From the NCBI GenBank assembly GCA_002436505.1, contig DJML01000046.1, positions 1-5,566 of the forward strand: 5,566 nt of DNA, written 5' to 3'. Below are positions 4,843-5,566 of this stretch, in pieces. Within the stretch, counting starts at the first letter, position 1. Each line of letters starts with the position of its first letter. Under the pieces are notes generated by a model. It did not search any database. It was not told the origin of the DNA and saw only the letters and a program-made list of their open reading frames with translations. The translations under genes were made by a program, and so were the position numbers. This stretch comes from Bacteroidetes bacterium UBA6491 (GTDB lineage Bacteria; Bacteroidota; Bacteroidia; NS11-12g; UBA9320).

Positions 4843-5566
4843 ATGATGAAACAATACCTCTCTATAGTAATTACCATAGCAGCATTTAGCAGTGTAAATG
4901 CACAGAATTTGGAGCGATATGTTCCTTCTACCTCAGCTTATGTAGTAAGCATTGACCTTGAAAGGTTAAGCAAAGATGAATTGAAACAGGAAATTCGCAC
5001 GATCGATGAGGTACGCGATCTTATATATGCGAAAAAAGGCATTGAACTTATTTCGCAAATAGTATCAGATCCCGCAGAATACGGAATCAATATAAAAGAG
5101 AAAGCCATTGTTTTTCATCATTTGGGTGATACTGTAGAAAACCTGGGAATACTTTTAAGTATCAGTGATAAAGAGACATTCAAGAAGCAGGTGGGTCAGG
5201 TCGTTCAACACAATAACCCAGGAACTGAATTTAAAATGTCGGCAGGACTTGAATATATTTCTGTCAGAAACGAGGGGATCGCATTTAACAACGACATTGC
5301 GTTGATCCTTTTCGGAGAACAAAAAACCTTTTATTGGAATCGACCTTCAGAGTATTATACACAAAGGGAACTGTTAATTGATATGCTTGTGAATGATGCT
5401 GAATCTGTCAGTATAGATATCCTGGAGACAGATCAATTCTCAACTGAATTTGAGAGGGAGTCTGATGAGCAGTATTTATATGAAGCAACGGAGGTGACCA
5501 TCGATGCGATGGAAGTAGAGGAAGCTGTGGAGGAGTATGATGAATACGACTATGAGGAGGAGGCTG
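4843..5566 (+). CDS. Exported DUF4836-like protein (3' truncated by the window)
   Basis: The frame is open from ATG 4843 to the window end (241 complete codons) with no stop. A second ATG follows at 4846, and either may be used. Residues 1-20 form a Sec signal peptide (M-M-K-Q, a hydrophobic core and S-V-N-A), with likely cleavage before Gln21. The mature start, Y-V-P-S-T-S-A-Y-V-V-S-I-D-L-E-R-L, resembles the opening of Bacteroidota DUF4836 proteins, where a P-x-x-A-x-x-V-x-x-I-x-x-x-x-L segment precedes tandem substrate-independent repeats of unknown role. The resemblance is from pattern memory, so the family call is tentative. Residues from about 188 onward become strongly acidic, and the last 25 or so residues seen are mostly Glu, Asp and Tyr. 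There is no lipobox, so the product is probably periplasmic or secreted. It lies 3 nt downstream of the lipoprotein gene in the same operon. The coding call is firm; the function is unknown. Confidence 0.85.
   Translation, partial: MMKQYLSIVITIAAFSSVNAQNLERYVPSTSAYVVSIDLERLSKDELKQEIRTIDEVRDLIYAKKGIELISQIVSDPAEYGINIKEKAIVFHHLGDTVENLGILLSISDKETFKKQVGQVVQHNNPGTEFKMSAGLEYISVRNEGIAFNNDIALILFGEQKTFYWNRPSEYYTQRELLIDMLVNDAESVSIDILETDQFSTEFERESDEQYLYEATEVTIDAMEVEEAVEEYDEYDYEEEA

Overview
The window looks like chromosomal DNA of a member of the phylum Bacteroidota. The evidence is as follows. Start codons have A/T-rich leaders and no Shine-Dalgarno motif. Boxes matching the Bacteroidota -7 consensus TAnnTTTG lie upstream of genes. 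Several of the proteins are of types common in this phylum: a GIN-domain (DUF2807) lipoprotein, a long PagL-like acyloxyacyl hydrolase, a bacterial alpha-2-macroglobulin and a DUF4836-like exported protein. A Cytophagales-type organism is possible, but nothing seen here fixes the order.

Layout from left to right. Positions 1-887 (+) hold the C-terminal 294 codons of an alpha-2-macroglobulin family protein. Positions 1050-1490 (+) encode a 146-residue Hsp20 small heat-shock protein with its own promoter region, closed by a strong intrinsic terminator at 1545-1579. Positions 1630-2166 (+) encode a membrane-anchored SRPBCC-fold protein that starts with GTG. It converges on a minus-strand two-gene operon and overlaps it tail-to-tail by 12 bp. 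Read on the minus strand, the operon is a PagL/acyloxyacyl-hydrolase-like outer-membrane barrel (3998-2892) followed through an ATGA overlap by a GIN-domain lipoprotein (2895-2155). A 181-bp intergenic region (3999-4179) separates this operon from a divergent plus-strand pair. That pair is a 219-residue lipoprotein of unknown function (4180-4839) and, 3 nt later, an exported protein resembling DUF4836 (from 4843) that runs off the window end while entering a Glu/Asp/Tyr-rich stretch.

The common theme is the cell envelope: six of the seven genes are predicted to be exported or membrane-anchored. The most interesting points are the barrel protein's PagL-like His-x-Ser motif with Asn where PagL has its catalytic Glu, its translational coupling to a GIN lipoprotein, a consensus -7 box so close to the 4180 start that the transcript may be leaderless, and the uncharacterised lipoprotein/DUF4836-like pair. 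No mobile element, CRISPR array, tRNA or rRNA was seen, and no gene-free stretch exceeds 300 bases.
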